Shown in pieces: positions 16,251 to 24,589 of a stretch of DNA of 47,625 nt. A program made the position numbers and the translations under genes. The stretch comes from a virus: IMG/VR virus record IMGVR_UViG_3300042897_000946, positions 1-47,625 of that record; one strand, 5' to 3'. Each line of letters begins with the position of its first letter. The first letter of the stretch is position 1. The notes under the pieces were generated by a model. The model saw nothing but the letters and a program-made list of their open reading frames with translations, ran no database searches and was not told the DNA's origin.

Positions 16251-16840
16251 GGCGCGATAACCTCGCCACTTAAGTCGGCCTGCATTTCCTGTTGAACGTC
16301 AGTAAACAAAGTGCAACGCCCCCTATGAACAGCCGAAACCAAAGCCACTTCTTCGTCGCCCGCATTCTCATATACGTCAACGTCTTGGATTCTCCAGCGC
16401 AGGTTACGGAATTGAACGATCATCCCGAATCCGCGAGTATCGAAGAAAGCATTCTGACCGACCCCCGCTAGGAAAACTCCATCAGGGAACAAGTCTGGAT
16501 TAGCGAGGGCTATTTCGATGTTTTCAGGTTGGTGTGAATCAACATGAATTATCAATTGACCCTCAAATGATTCGCCCTCGGGGGGATTTTCACGAATCTT
16601 ATTCATACCGCTGTTAGGTTGGATAGAACCCCATATTTCAACAATTCTAGCTTGACCGCGATCATACCTGCCGTCTTCTTTACGCCACGAGCCAGCTGGG
16701 TACATTTCAACGGCAAACTTTCGGCTAAAATGCCACACAGCCATTCGAGCATTATTGGCGCGTTGCCCCCGTGGGGGGTTGTTTACTAATGGTTGACGGT
16801 AATTCCCATTGCGCCAATACAGAGGGTTGTTAGCAGTCAT
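16247..16840 (-). CDS. Head-tail connector/stopper-type protein
   Basis: 197 aa, not firmly recognised. The basic, Asn-rich N-terminus (NNPPRGQRANNARM) is followed by strands VEIWGSIQPNSGMNKIRENP and FEGQLIIHVDS. Beta content and position between the HK97 gp10-like gene and the terminator suggest a stopper or adaptor in the neck. GAGGAG precedes the ATG. What is solid is the ORF and its coupling to neighbours. Confidence 0.65.
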   Translation of the reverse strand: MTANNPLYWRNGNYRQPLVNNPPRGQRANNARMAVWHFSRKFAVEMYPAGSWRKEDGRYDRGQARIVEIWGSIQPNSGMNKIRENPPEGESFEGQLIIHVDSHQPENIEIALANPDLFPDGVFLAGVGQNAFFDTRGFGMIVQFRNLRWRIQDVDVYENAGDEEVALVSAVHRGRCTLFTDVQQEMQADLSGEVIAP

Positions 16841-16841
16841 C

Positions 16842-17285
16842 CTAATTCTCCTCGTAAGTAATTGAACCGATCAGCAAGCCAGTATCTATCAACGGTTTAC
16901 TTGAACCTTTTCGGACTATTGTTGACTTAGCTAAAGCCGCGTAATTTCCGCTGCGAATAGCTTCTCGAATTTTTTGAGCGAAAAACGCCCCAACCCGTTG
17001 GTTAGCTATACTGGCGTCACGGGCTTCGATCGCAGCGGTGAACATTTTCGCCACTTGGCTCTCTGATGCGGCGAACAATTTCGCACCCTCATCCATGAAC
17101 GGGCGAGCGGGGGTGGTCTTAGTGCCGAAGTTATGGATCGCGGCGTTGGCTGCGACAGTCAGTCCATTGGGGTAAGAACCCCCGCCTAAGATGCCGACTT
17201 TGCCACCTTTGAAGCGCATGAAAGTCCTAGCGATCTCCAAAGAACCCTTATTGTTCATTTTAACTTTTACGGAAATTTTAGCCAT
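16842..17285 (-). CDS. HK97 gp10-like/virion morphogenesis protein (tail completion)
   Basis: 147 aa. The diagnostic segment AAIHNFGTKTTPARPFMDEG (about 47-66) and the C-terminal SKPLIDTGLLIGSITYEE are the conserved motifs of the HK97 gp10/phage virion morphogenesis family. These small proteins are needed for tail completion and joining. The start ATG overlaps the end of the preceding gene by 8 nt. Confidence 0.85.
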   Translation of the reverse strand: MAKISVKVKMNNKGSLEIARTFMRFKGGKVGILGGGSYPNGLTVAANAAIHNFGTKTTPARPFMDEGAKLFAASESQVAKMFTAAIEARDASIANQRVGAFFAQKIREAIRSGNYAALAKSTIVRKGSSKPLIDTGLLIGSITYEEN

Positions 17286-17754
17286 CGCTCATATCCCCAA
17301 CTGCAAATCTGTCTCTCCCACCAGTACTGCACGTGTCGCAACCCACCCGCGCCCTGACCAGACGCATACCCGTCGTGATGCTTCTACACTGTTCGAATAT
17401 TCTAGTTAGGATGTTGCTTGGAAGTGCGCCCGATACCTCTTTCGGGGCGTCAACGAGGGTGTAGCTTCGTTGAGTGTCATAAACTTTATCAGACGTGACG
17501 TAAGCCACTTTATCAGTAGCGGATGGATCTACTACTGGGGCGGTGTCAGAACCGCCTTGAGTCAGTATCATCGAAATGTACATGCTCAAGGCAGTGGGGT
17601 GAACATCAGGGCAATTATTCTCAACGTCTATCATTCGTTGATCTGTTGATGCGATTATATACGCGTTCTCATACACAATCGCATCAAGACCCAACCACGC
17701 TTTTCCATAGGCTGTAGATAGAAACCAGTCAATGTCAAACATGGTTGGGTTCAT
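17278..17754 (-). CDS. Head-tail connector, DUF4054-like position
   Basis: 158 aa. Helical N-terminal part with CPDVHPTALSMYISMILTQGG (about 48-68), then a strand region and GMRLVRARVGCDTCSTGGRDRF near the end. A four-helix adaptor fold is plausible (inference). Gene order after capsid-associated genes is that of the gp6/DUF4054 adaptor. GAGGGC lies upstream of the ATG; an in-frame ATG also exists at codon 5. Confidence 0.65.
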   Translation of the reverse strand: MNPTMFDIDWFLSTAYGKAWLGLDAIVYENAYIIASTDQRMIDVENNCPDVHPTALSMYISMILTQGGSDTAPVVDPSATDKVAYVTSDKVYDTQRSYTLVDAPKEVSGALPSNILTRIFEQCRSITTGMRLVRARVGCDTCSTGGRDRFAVGDMSDG

Positions 17755-17756
17755 GA

Positions 17757-18170
17757 TTATTTGCCCTCGCTGGACTCGATTTGAGCTGCGCCTTTTTCGC
17801 GCTCTTCTTCAGCGGTTTTAAGTCGGAGGTAGTCAGTCTCTAATGCTTGAATTCGCGCCAACAAGTCACCCGAAGTTTCGGCGGTTTTTTTGGGGGTTTT
17901 GGACTCAGTGATTGACGGTAAATCTTTTTTGAACAAACCCTCAAAAAATTTATCACCGATGATCTCTAACCGACCAGACCGAACCAAAGAGGTTAAATAG
18001 CACGAATCGCCCCATTTACCGTCTTTGGTTTTGTAAGCGTTCAGCAAGACTTCATCTGCTTTACTGAATTCACCACCCTTTGCGTCCAATTTAATTTCTT
18101 GGCCACGGGCAAACAGGAGGGTGATCCCCCCCATAGGCGCGACGATTGTAGCATAGATTTTATACTTCAT
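17757..18170 (-). CDS. Capsid-associated hypothetical protein
   Basis: 137 aa from the ATG at 18170, which has AAGG nine bases upstream and begins just after the capsid stop; a start at 18188 would overlap the capsid gene. The first 85 residues are strand-rich, and the last 55 are a charged helix (LLARIQALETDYLRLKTAEEERE), a likely coiled coil. It may be a head fibre or head-closure protein. I do not recognise the family. Confidence 0.65.
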   Translation of the reverse strand: MKYKIYATIVAPMGGITLLFARGQEIKLDAKGGEFSKADEVLLNAYKTKDGKWGDSCYLTSLVRSGRLEIIGDKFFEGLFKKDLPSITESKTPKKTAETSGDLLARIQALETDYLRLKTAEEEREKGAAQIESSEGK

Positions 18171-18172
18171 GA

Positions 18173-19294
18173 TTACATACCTTCCCATTTAGTTAAATAT
18201 TCAGGGCGTTTAATGTGAACACCCGAAATCGCAGAAACGATCGGAACGTGGAAGTGAAGCCCGTGGTTCTGCGTCGGTAACACTTCGGGGGCTGCGAAGA
18301 ACATCTCCAAAACGTCAGTACTGAAATCACCAGCCATGCCCATGTTACTGACGCCATCGGAAGCTGCGCCGTTGAAAGCTAACGTTGGAGTGATGATCAT
18401 CGGTGCGGCTGTTGTATCTAGTGCTTGCGACGCATTCCAAGCGTTGATGACAAACTGGCCTGACTGGTTCGGCATTTGGGTCAGCGTCAAAACGTCATAG
18501 GCTGCCTTAGCCACCAAGAATTGATCGGGGTAACGGATTTGATCAGATTCAGAAAAACCCTTGGATTTAATGTAGGCTAAATCAGCGATGATTTCGGTTT
18601 GAGATTTACTTGCCCATTGTGTGAATGGTGCGTTGACCGCTGATGGGGGCACGCTATAGGTATGGCTACTTAATGTCGGGTTGTTCAACAACCCGAACAT
18701 ACTTTTAAGTGGAGCACCAGTAGCGATCATGTCGTTAGCAAAAGCCAAAATAGATTCAAACTGTTGTGCAATACCCATGGCGATCAAGTCTTCACCGTTG
18801 CGCAGAGCGTCACGTAATTCAAACAGGCCAACCCGAACAGAATTACCGATTGGCTCGATGCGAACGCCAGTGATGGAGTCAGAATGACCAGCTTGGGTCG
18901 GTAAATCATCCGTCATATCACTAAGGAATTGGACGTCGCCATATTTCCAGTCTTCCATTTTCAAGGCACGGATAGTGCTAGTGATTTCGGTGGGGCGAAT
19001 CAAGCCATTGGCGACGAACATATCATAGAAAAACAATGGGCGTTTCGGCTTCTGAAGTTTTTCAATAGTGACACGGGTCTGAACGTCAAGGGTGCGGGAA
19101 ATCAGGTTGATTTCAGCGACAGAAATAAACATACCTTGGTTTCGAATTTTGTCACCAACGTAGCTTAGGACGGCTTCATTTTCAAGAACCATTCGAGCTG
19201 AATCAGAGCGAATCTTCGGATCATCGCTTTGTAAGCCCTTTTCAGCGTAGTTCAAAATCTCGATTGGAGATTTTCGGTATTGATTATATGGCAT
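18173..19294 (-). CDS. Major capsid protein (DUF2184-like)
   Basis: 373 aa. A helical N-arm (about 1-60) is followed by LDVQTRVTIEKLQKPKRPLFFYDMF, RVEPIG-like strands (GVRIEPIGNSVRVGLFELRDA) and a C-terminal domain (HFHVPIVSAISGVHIKRPEYL), consistent with an HK97-fold shell protein of the DUF2184 type. Length and position after the protease/scaffold and cement genes agree. AAGGA precedes the ATG. It should assemble on the scaffold encoded at 19980-20522. Confidence 0.87.
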   Translation of the reverse strand: MPYNQYRKSPIEILNYAEKGLQSDDPKIRSDSARMVLENEAVLSYVGDKIRNQGMFISVAEINLISRTLDVQTRVTIEKLQKPKRPLFFYDMFVANGLIRPTEITSTIRALKMEDWKYGDVQFLSDMTDDLPTQAGHSDSITGVRIEPIGNSVRVGLFELRDALRNGEDLIAMGIAQQFESILAFANDMIATGAPLKSMFGLLNNPTLSSHTYSVPPSAVNAPFTQWASKSQTEIIADLAYIKSKGFSESDQIRYPDQFLVAKAAYDVLTLTQMPNQSGQFVINAWNASQALDTTAAPMIITPTLAFNGAASDGVSNMGMAGDFSTDVLEMFFAAPEVLPTQNHGLHFHVPIVSAISGVHIKRPEYLTKWEGM

Positions 19295-19305
19295 TTTTAT
19301 TTTCC

Positions 19306-19977
19306 TTAGAAATCGATTTCAATAACTGCTAAACCACCCGCTTTAGACGGTTTAACGACACGGAAGCCTTTGGGAGCTGCAACGAATTGCGAGCCCTTAG
19401 CGACATCATCCAAATCACCGAAGCCGCCACGGCATTGGAACTCATCAAGCGGGTCAGTTAACGTGACGCGGTAACCGACACGGGAGTCAACGTTCATGTC
19501 AGTTTCAGCATAAACAAAAATCCGACCCTCACGGGCGACTGTGATCGAATCGTAATTTTTTTGGCCATAATTTAAGTTACCATCGTGACCTAAACCCAAA
19601 CCTTGAATAGGCTGAAGCTGGTGGTAGCGGCAACTATGGACACCCACCCCCGCCACGGCTGGCAAACTTGTTACAGGGTCAAGTTGGAATTCAGCGTAGG
19701 TGTATGGCGTCCCGTCTTGGTGAGTGACCTTAACATCACCATCTGCGAACGGCAGCATCACCGAAATCTGTTTGCCTCGATAGAAACTAGACTTTTCTAA
19801 TGCCCCAGTTGATTGAGCTTTGGTTACTTCGGAACCGTACCACAGCATGAAACCAAAAGGAATATCAGTGCCCACAACGATGGCACTTAAACCCTCCAAA
19901 TCCGATAGATCCGCACCCGTGCCGGGTAAGTAATTTCGACCAATATCAGTGGCCGCGCCTTTCATTTGAAACGTCAT
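19306..19977 (-). CDS. Capsid decoration/cement protein
   Basis: 223 aa, nearly all beta, with short Gly/Asp-rich loops (GLGLGHDGNLNYGQ). The pattern IFVYAETDMNVDSRVGYRVTLTDPLDEFQC near the end resembles structural cement proteins encoded between scaffold and capsid genes. It probably stabilises the expanded shell, which may matter for packing DNA with stiffer Z:T pairs (inference). AAAGGGGC precedes the ATG. Confidence 0.72.
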   Translation of the reverse strand: MTFQMKGAATDIGRNYLPGTGADLSDLEGLSAIVVGTDIPFGFMLWYGSEVTKAQSTGALEKSSFYRGKQISVMLPFADGDVKVTHQDGTPYTYAEFQLDPVTSLPAVAGVGVHSCRYHQLQPIQGLGLGHDGNLNYGQKNYDSITVAREGRIFVYAETDMNVDSRVGYRVTLTDPLDEFQCRGGFGDLDDVAKGSQFVAAPKGFRVVKPSKAGGLAVIEIDF

Positions 19978-19979
19978 GG

Positions 19980-20522
19980 TTATGCCCCTTTATTGAAAAA
20001 ATAATTTTTAGACGCCGCGTTACTACCCTGAACATCGGATTGCACCCCGTAAGAAGTCGCTCCGATTTCAGTTTTCGGCAAACCGAAAGTCGCAACTGCG
20101 CTAGTCTCAATTTTGCTGTGCTGGGATTTAACTACGTTAAACATCGCTTTAATATAGATCGGGTTATCATCATCAGCACTGATTGAATAACCCGCCTTAG
20201 TTAAAACTTCTTTCATGACCACGTGGGCATCATAATCGCCGATCCCCTTATCGAAATCGACGCCCAACTTTTTCAAATCAGCGGCGAACTCGGCGTGAGC
20301 TTTGGCCATTTTAATGGCTTCAGCTTTAGAGTCATCTTTTTCTTTGTTTTGATTGAGCGCGTCGAATTCAGCTTTTAACGTAGTGTGTTTAGTTTTCAAT
20401 TCTTCGTATTCAGCTTTATCAACTTTATTGCCACCTTTATCAACTACAGTTTGTGCGTTGATATGGGCAGCGACTTCGTTTGGCACGTCATAATCCTTGC
20501 CATCTATAGTTACCTTAGCCAT
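19980..20522 (-). CDS. Nested scaffold protein, internal in-frame start
   Basis: A GAGGAG lies six bases before an in-frame ATG at 20522 inside the protease-scaffold gene. It would start a 180-aa product (MAKVTIDGKDYDV) consisting of the coiled-coil scaffold part only. This mirrors lambda C/Nu3, where a separate scaffold is made in excess of the protease. The SD at this site is stronger than at the start of the full gene. Confidence 0.65.
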   Translation of the reverse strand: MAKVTIDGKDYDVPNEVAAHINAQTVVDKGGNKVDKAEYEELKTKHTTLKAEFDALNQNKEKDDSKAEAIKMAKAHAEFAADLKKLGVDFDKGIGDYDAHVVMKEVLTKAGYSISADDDNPIYIKAMFNVVKSQHSKIETSAVATFGLPKTEIGATSYGVQSDVQGSNAASKNYFFNKGA

Positions 20523-21122
20523 AATTAACTCCTCATGTCTGGCATGGTTATACAATCGTGCTTCTTTACCAGCACGCCCTTTGATGACCAAAGCTAAGTG
20601 GTTCAATTCTATATCTTTGATCAAAAAATCTACTCCATCGACCTTGTTGCGTACGTCAACTAACGTGTACGTGAAGCCGATCGACAATTCGTTATATTCA
20701 CCTGTTTCAACTTTAGTGATAGCAGTGGGGTCAGTGACCACAATCCTAGTCATCGCCAAATCACCCTCAAGAACAGCATTGTTGATGACCGTCCCCACCC
20801 CAAAATCTTTGCGGCCCTGCAGCGAGTCGATCCACTTGTGTTGTTGGGTAAGCGTCAGACCTTCGAATTTATCGAGGACTTTCTTGGCCTCATCTAATTC
20901 AAGCCTGCCAACTAACGGATCGTCATACTCGACCCCGCTTAACGGAACTTCAAAACCCCAGTGATCGTAATTACCGACTTTGAAAGCACCCGCGTTCAAA
21001 ATGATGCTGCCGTCGCTTTGGCGTTTCACTTTGTTTAGATCAATCGTCGTCGTCTGCGCGAATTGCATCTTGGCTCTAGATTGGCTGGAATCGTACTGCA
21101 ATCCATTTTGTTTATTCATCAT
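19980..21122 (-). CDS. Prohead protease-scaffold fusion (DUF2213-like)
   Basis: 380 aa. The N-terminal half has the DUF2213 pattern: GNYDHWGFEVPLSGVEYDDPLVG (about 51-73), then YNELSIGFTYTLVDV and IELNHLALVIKGRAG (about 172-186), where S and H are candidate catalytic residues. The C-terminal half (from about 201) is helical and charged (KAEYEELKTKHTTLKAEFDALNQNKEKDD), as in internal scaffolds. The protease cleaves scaffold and itself during maturation. The start ATG (MM) overlaps the MuF gene by 11 nt without a clear SD. Confidence 0.83.
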   Translation of the reverse strand: MMNKQNGLQYDSSQSRAKMQFAQTTTIDLNKVKRQSDGSIILNAGAFKVGNYDHWGFEVPLSGVEYDDPLVGRLELDEAKKVLDKFEGLTLTQQHKWIDSLQGRKDFGVGTVINNAVLEGDLAMTRIVVTDPTAITKVETGEYNELSIGFTYTLVDVRNKVDGVDFLIKDIELNHLALVIKGRAGKEARLYNHARHEELIMAKVTIDGKDYDVPNEVAAHINAQTVVDKGGNKVDKAEYEELKTKHTTLKAEFDALNQNKEKDDSKAEAIKMAKAHAEFAADLKKLGVDFDKGIGDYDAHVVMKEVLTKAGYSISADDDNPIYIKAMFNVVKSQHSKIETSAVATFGLPKTEIGATSYGVQSDVQGSNAASKNYFFNKGA

Positions 21123-21816
21123 TTAATCCGTCAAAAATTGGTTCGGCTAAACATCTGCAGTTAATGGGCTGTCCGGGCTGGAGTCCGTCCCGCTCATCGG
21201 TCGGTTCATCATACTTGTAAACATTGCCACCCAAATCCACGTGTTCTTCCCTAACTCGCTCGTCACCTGATGTAGCCCACTGATACTTAGTGAACCCAGC
21301 GGCTTTGTGCCTCATAGCACTTAACTCAGAGTTAAGTTTTGATGTTTGATCCCTAGCTATTAACTTCACTCTAGCATTCGAGAATCCAGTCACATCTTTT
21401 ATTCTCTGTTCCAGTGACGGCAACCCAGTCGGGTCTTTGCGAATCTCGTCGAAAATTTTAAGTTGAACTTCGCCCGACACGTTCCTTATCAAAACCGTAT
21501 TATAACCTACAAAGGCATTTAAACGCAATTTGTCATCGACGCTCAAAGCCCTATCAGTTAAAGTTTTAATGACCGAGTTCGAAACTTCATTCCTCAAACC
21601 CTCTTTCAAATTCTTTTTGATTTCACGTATTACGTGCGCACTAACACCTTTTCCCACCCGCTCAGCTTTTTTGATCGCCGCCCTAGTGGCGTTCTCTATG
21701 CCCCTGTTGTTACCTTTCGATGCGAAATCTATGACCCTGCCTATGTATCCTATCAGGTAATTCCTGTAGTCTACTTCAGTGGCTTTTGGGTTTTTAGGTG
21801 GTTTAATCTTGGTCAT
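21112..21816 (-). CDS. Head morphogenesis protein (Mu F/SPP1 gp7-like)
   Basis: 234 aa. The C-terminal signature YQWATSGDERVREEHVDLGG (about 178-197) and PGQPINCRC (about 217-225) is the hallmark of the phage_Mu_F/SPP1 gp7 family. N-terminal two-thirds are basic helices. These minor head proteins bind near the portal and enter with DNA in some phages. It overlaps the portal gene by 14 nt and the protease gene by 11 nt. Confidence 0.9.
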   Translation of the reverse strand: MTKIKPPKNPKATEVDYRNYLIGYIGRVIDFASKGNNRGIENATRAAIKKAERVGKGVSAHVIREIKKNLKEGLRNEVSNSVIKTLTDRALSVDDKLRLNAFVGYNTVLIRNVSGEVQLKIFDEIRKDPTGLPSLEQRIKDVTGFSNARVKLIARDQTSKLNSELSAMRHKAAGFTKYQWATSGDERVREEHVDLGGNVYKYDEPTDERDGLQPGQPINCRCLAEPIFDGLNDE

Positions 21817-23068
21817 TTAAGTCACCGAAGTCAGAAACTTTCATATTGTACGTTTTTGATTTAGATAATGCATCAATCACAGCTTCCAAGAACACCCCAT
21901 CACCCAGAATGTTGTTATACTTAACATCTCGGTCTGCAACTTTGTTTTGATAATCGATCTCTTCTATGGCAGTCATTTGCCATAAGTTACCAAATTCCCA
22001 GTCTGGGAATTTAATACCCTCACTTAACTCAATTAGGCCGTCCATCCACATCAATAGGTCATACAATTTGTGAGTTCGGTATTGTTCAACCTTGTCATAA
22101 TAGTACCGCAAATCAGCCGCGCCGTTATTGTTTAGCCCTTGGGTTTGTTCACCTAGAATTTTGGTTCGGGGGTATCCCGAAGAGGCCACGAAAAGCCCTT
22201 GGTAACGATCCGAGATGACGGCTAGACCACCAATACCACTAGCTACGCTCAACCGTTCCACGGCCTCGTCATCCATATCGCAGACTAGGCCTTGGTGGTT
22301 CGACGCTAACGCGGCGGCCTCCATAAGGTATGATTGCTTAGCCTCGTTTTGGGCTCTCAGGATTGGACTCCTCGATGCCCTAACAGCGTCGTCCATTAAT
22401 CCGCGCTGCTTCCGAACGTCCACCACGGCTTTAGCCATCAAATGACTTAATTGCTGGTCAGACGTGGTCATGTTGATGAAAGAGTCGCAAACTAAATCAA
22501 CTTCTGACTGACCCAGCTGCAGGTGTGACGAGTTGGTGTAATTGGTGAAATTGTGAGTATAATCGTAGCGGCGTTTACCATAGAGCAACCTCACGCGGCT
22601 CTTGTGTATCAGTTTAGCGCCTTGAGCAAAGTTGAACGAATAAAGATCCGGGTCAGTGTTCTGATAGATCAGATGTTGCGGAATAATTTTGAACCCCAAA
22701 ATCTTTTCAGAGTTACTGGAGGGGGAGCGCAACAATTGTTCATCGCCCACGTAAATCGGTAAAACAGCACACCCACCATACATCTTAGCCATGCACAAAG
22801 CTTCGTGGACTTTATCGGTAAGGTCATACTTACGTTCGACATCGAAGTATTTTTTATCATCAGCGTCATTGAAAGTGCGCCAAGCCCTAACAATATCATC
22901 AGGCACGCACTCTATGACATTGCGAATCAGCGGAACCCGCATCAGTTGCTCAATCTCACGACACCCTAATTCTTCTCGAACGCAAAAACCCGTAGCGCCC
23001 GACATGTCGATTGCGGAACCTTGACCCGAGAAGGTGTTTTTAATCATAGCCCCGATGCGCTTGAACAT
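21803..23068 (-). CDS. Portal protein (DUF1073-like)
   Basis: 421 aa. It contains VIECVPDDIVRAWRTF (about 49-64), AKMYGGCAVLPIYVGD (about 93-108) and the conserved SGYPRTKILGEQTQGLNNNGAADLR (about 297-321), all typical of DUF1073 portals. The dodecamer forms the DNA entry ring. AAGGGG precedes the ATG. In most relatives the portal gene follows the terminase directly; here about 6 kb of fibre and lysis genes separate them. Confidence 0.9.
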   Translation of the reverse strand: MFKRIGAMIKNTFSGQGSAIDMSGATGFCVREELGCREIEQLMRVPLIRNVIECVPDDIVRAWRTFNDADDKKYFDVERKYDLTDKVHEALCMAKMYGGCAVLPIYVGDEQLLRSPSSNSEKILGFKIIPQHLIYQNTDPDLYSFNFAQGAKLIHKSRVRLLYGKRRYDYTHNFTNYTNSSHLQLGQSEVDLVCDSFINMTTSDQQLSHLMAKAVVDVRKQRGLMDDAVRASRSPILRAQNEAKQSYLMEAAALASNHQGLVCDMDDEAVERLSVASGIGGLAVISDRYQGLFVASSGYPRTKILGEQTQGLNNNGAADLRYYYDKVEQYRTHKLYDLLMWMDGLIELSEGIKFPDWEFGNLWQMTAIEEIDYQNKVADRDVKYNNILGDGVFLEAVIDALSKSKTYNMKVSDFGDLNDQD

Positions 23069-23069
23069 T

Positions 23070-23609
23070 TCAATTACCCCTTGAATCGTGTTGAATCAGA
23101 ACAGTTGCCAATTCTCTAGCAATCTCGCTCACCACATTGTCGTATTTTTTCATGTCTGAAGCATTGCTGATAAAGCACACCTCAAGCAAACAAACAGCAC
23201 CGTGCTCGCGCATAACGCCAAGCCGCTTGCGGGGTGTTTGTGATTCTTTTTTAACGCCGCGTGACTTCAAGCCTGTGTACTTAATCATCACGTCCAGCAC
23301 ATCCATCGCCAGCGCCAAGTCATTACCCTGCGCATCATCACCGACAAGAACCTCAACCCCTGTGGCCGCCACATTGCTTGACGCGTTGAAGTGAATATCA
23401 AGCACTACAGAGCCGCTGCCGGTGTTGCACTTGTTTAGAACCGCTGCCAACCCGTCACGGTCGTCGTCTGTCTTGAACGTCGCGCCACGGTCTTGCAAGT
23501 GTGCTTTGATTTTGTCGCGGAGTTTGATTGTCTCAGATGATTCGGTTCGCCCGTTTACGCCAACCGCGCCGCTGTCGCCACCCCCGTGTCCTGCAATTAA
23601 GAAAATCAT
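23070..23609 (-). CDS. Endolysin: N-acetylmuramoyl-L-alanine amidase
   Basis: 179 aa, a single Amidase_3 (AmiC-like) domain. Zinc ligands H8 (AGHGG), E23 and H73 (DIHFNAS), and catalytic E143 (LLEVCFISN) are all present. There is no signal peptide and no wall-binding domain, so it needs a holin to reach the periplasm. It cuts the amide bond between N-acetylmuramic acid and L-Ala. It overlaps the adjacent holin-like gene by one base. AAAGGCGG lies upstream of the ATG. Confidence 0.92.
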   Translation of the reverse strand: MIFLIAGHGGGDSGAVGVNGRTESSETIKLRDKIKAHLQDRGATFKTDDDRDGLAAVLNKCNTGSGSVVLDIHFNASSNVAATGVEVLVGDDAQGNDLALAMDVLDVMIKYTGLKSRGVKKESQTPRKRLGVMREHGAVCLLEVCFISNASDMKKYDNVVSEIARELATVLIQHDSRGN

Positions 23610-23872
23610 TATTTGCCGCCTTTCTTGCGTTCTTTGAAAAATTCATACAGAGTTTTAAGAACCGCCAATGTTGAAGCTACGCACCCCATAACAACCGCGT
23701 ACTCCTGCCAAGTAATCAGGTCTAGTCCCAAAACTTGATTTTGGCTAGGCGAAGCGCTGGCCGCGTTTACCAGAGAAGCAAAGCTCGTTGGGTAAAGAAT
23801 CTTGCTAGATAGCGGGCTACTTTTTATCACGTTTAAAAAGTCCTGCACAGCGCTTATTTTTTCGTTTTGCAT
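23609..23872 (-). CDS. Holin-like or lysis-accessory membrane protein
   Basis: 87 aa with one membrane segment (about 55-75, EYAVVMGCVASTLAVLKTLY) and a strongly basic tail (FFKERKKGGK), the topology of many small holins or antiholins. It lies directly before the endolysin gene and overlaps the 23854-24300 gene by 19 nt. AAAAGGG precedes the ATG. With the two-TM protein 24301-24567 also present, which one is the holin and which the antiholin cannot be told. Confidence 0.72.
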   Translation of the reverse strand: MQNEKISAVQDFLNVIKSSPLSSKILYPTSFASLVNAASASPSQNQVLGLDLITWQEYAVVMGCVASTLAVLKTLYEFFKERKKGGK

Positions 23873-24300
23873 ATATCAACCCTTTTAATACCAACAAAAT
23901 GAGGTTTGCAAAAACCAAGAATTTTGTCATGAATGTTAGAAAATCCCACACCGCCGCCCCCTTTATTTAAGCGCACTAAGTAAACAAACTGGATAATCGT
24001 CGCGGCATAGAAATGATAAAAGTTACCTGTTTCTTTTGCTATAGAGCCGAATAAAAATTGAACCGCGTTTAAGACCGCGTAAATCGCGAGCGGAGTTGCA
24101 ACTTTTGGCAGGCAGAAAATCAGCGCAATGTCCAATATTGCCGCCGCCAAAAAGTACCAATCATCCGAAGCGCTCGACATTGAATAATCGAATGAAATGC
24201 TGGCAACCATTATCAATGCGCAGTATTTTACCGCATCTTTGTTTAAAAGTGCGGCAAATACTGGCAAAATACTGCAAAGATAAAAAACTTGGTCAGTCAC
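23854..24300 (-). CDS. Polytopic membrane protein of the lysis cassette
   Basis: 148 aa with about four hydrophobic segments (near 5-20, 27-42, 50-70 and 72-90) and a weaker one at about 95-108. A glycine run (KGGGGVGF) and a basic C-terminus follow. GTG start directly after the previous stop (TAAGTG) with GGGAT upstream. It resembles neither a known spanin nor a standard holin. Perhaps it is an inner-membrane lysis regulator or superinfection protein; function unknown. Confidence 0.7.
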   Translation of the reverse strand: MTDQVFYLCSILPVFAALLNKDAVKYCALIMVASISFDYSMSSASDDWYFLAAAILDIALIFCLPKVATPLAIYAVLNAVQFLFGSIAKETGNFYHFYAATIIQFVYLVRLNKGGGGVGFSNIHDKILGFCKPHFVGIKRVDICKTKK

Positions 24301-24567
24301 TTACATCCCGTTTCGCATGTTTACTTTGTTTCGCTTGCTCAAGTAAACGCTGATGCCGAAGCTAAGTGCCGCGCCAATGCCGCCGATAACCGAGTTCGCC
24401 GTGTCAGCATCAACACCCTTGCTTGCTGCGAATGTCAAAAGAACCCCCGCAACAACGCTCCAAAAACTGCGAAACATAGAGCCAGCCATCGATTCCGTCG
24501 CGCCGCCGCCGTCAAATAAACGCCGACCACCTGAACCCATGTGACTATCGTTTGGTTTATAAGCCAT
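24301..24567 (-). CDS. Two-TM holin-like protein
   Basis: 88 aa. Soluble N-terminus (about 1-28), TM1 (about 33-48, FWSVVAGVLLTFAASKG), a short turn DADTANSV, TM2 (about 61-76, IGGIGAALSFGISVYLS), and a basic tail (KRNKVNMRNGM). This hairpin layout is common in phage holins. AAGGAG precedes the ATG. First gene of the lysis cassette, 22 nt after the spike gene. Confidence 0.77.
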   Translation of the reverse strand: MAYKPNDSHMGSGGRRLFDGGGATESMAGSMFRSFWSVVAGVLLTFAASKGVDADTANSVIGGIGAALSFGISVYLSKRNKVNMRNGM

Positions 24568-24589
24568 TTTACTTCTCCTTTTTTAAAAA

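Noticed and set aside
20497-20964. 155-codon plus-strand ORF
   Set aside because: Shadow of the DUF2213 gene, with no SD and no recognisable fold.
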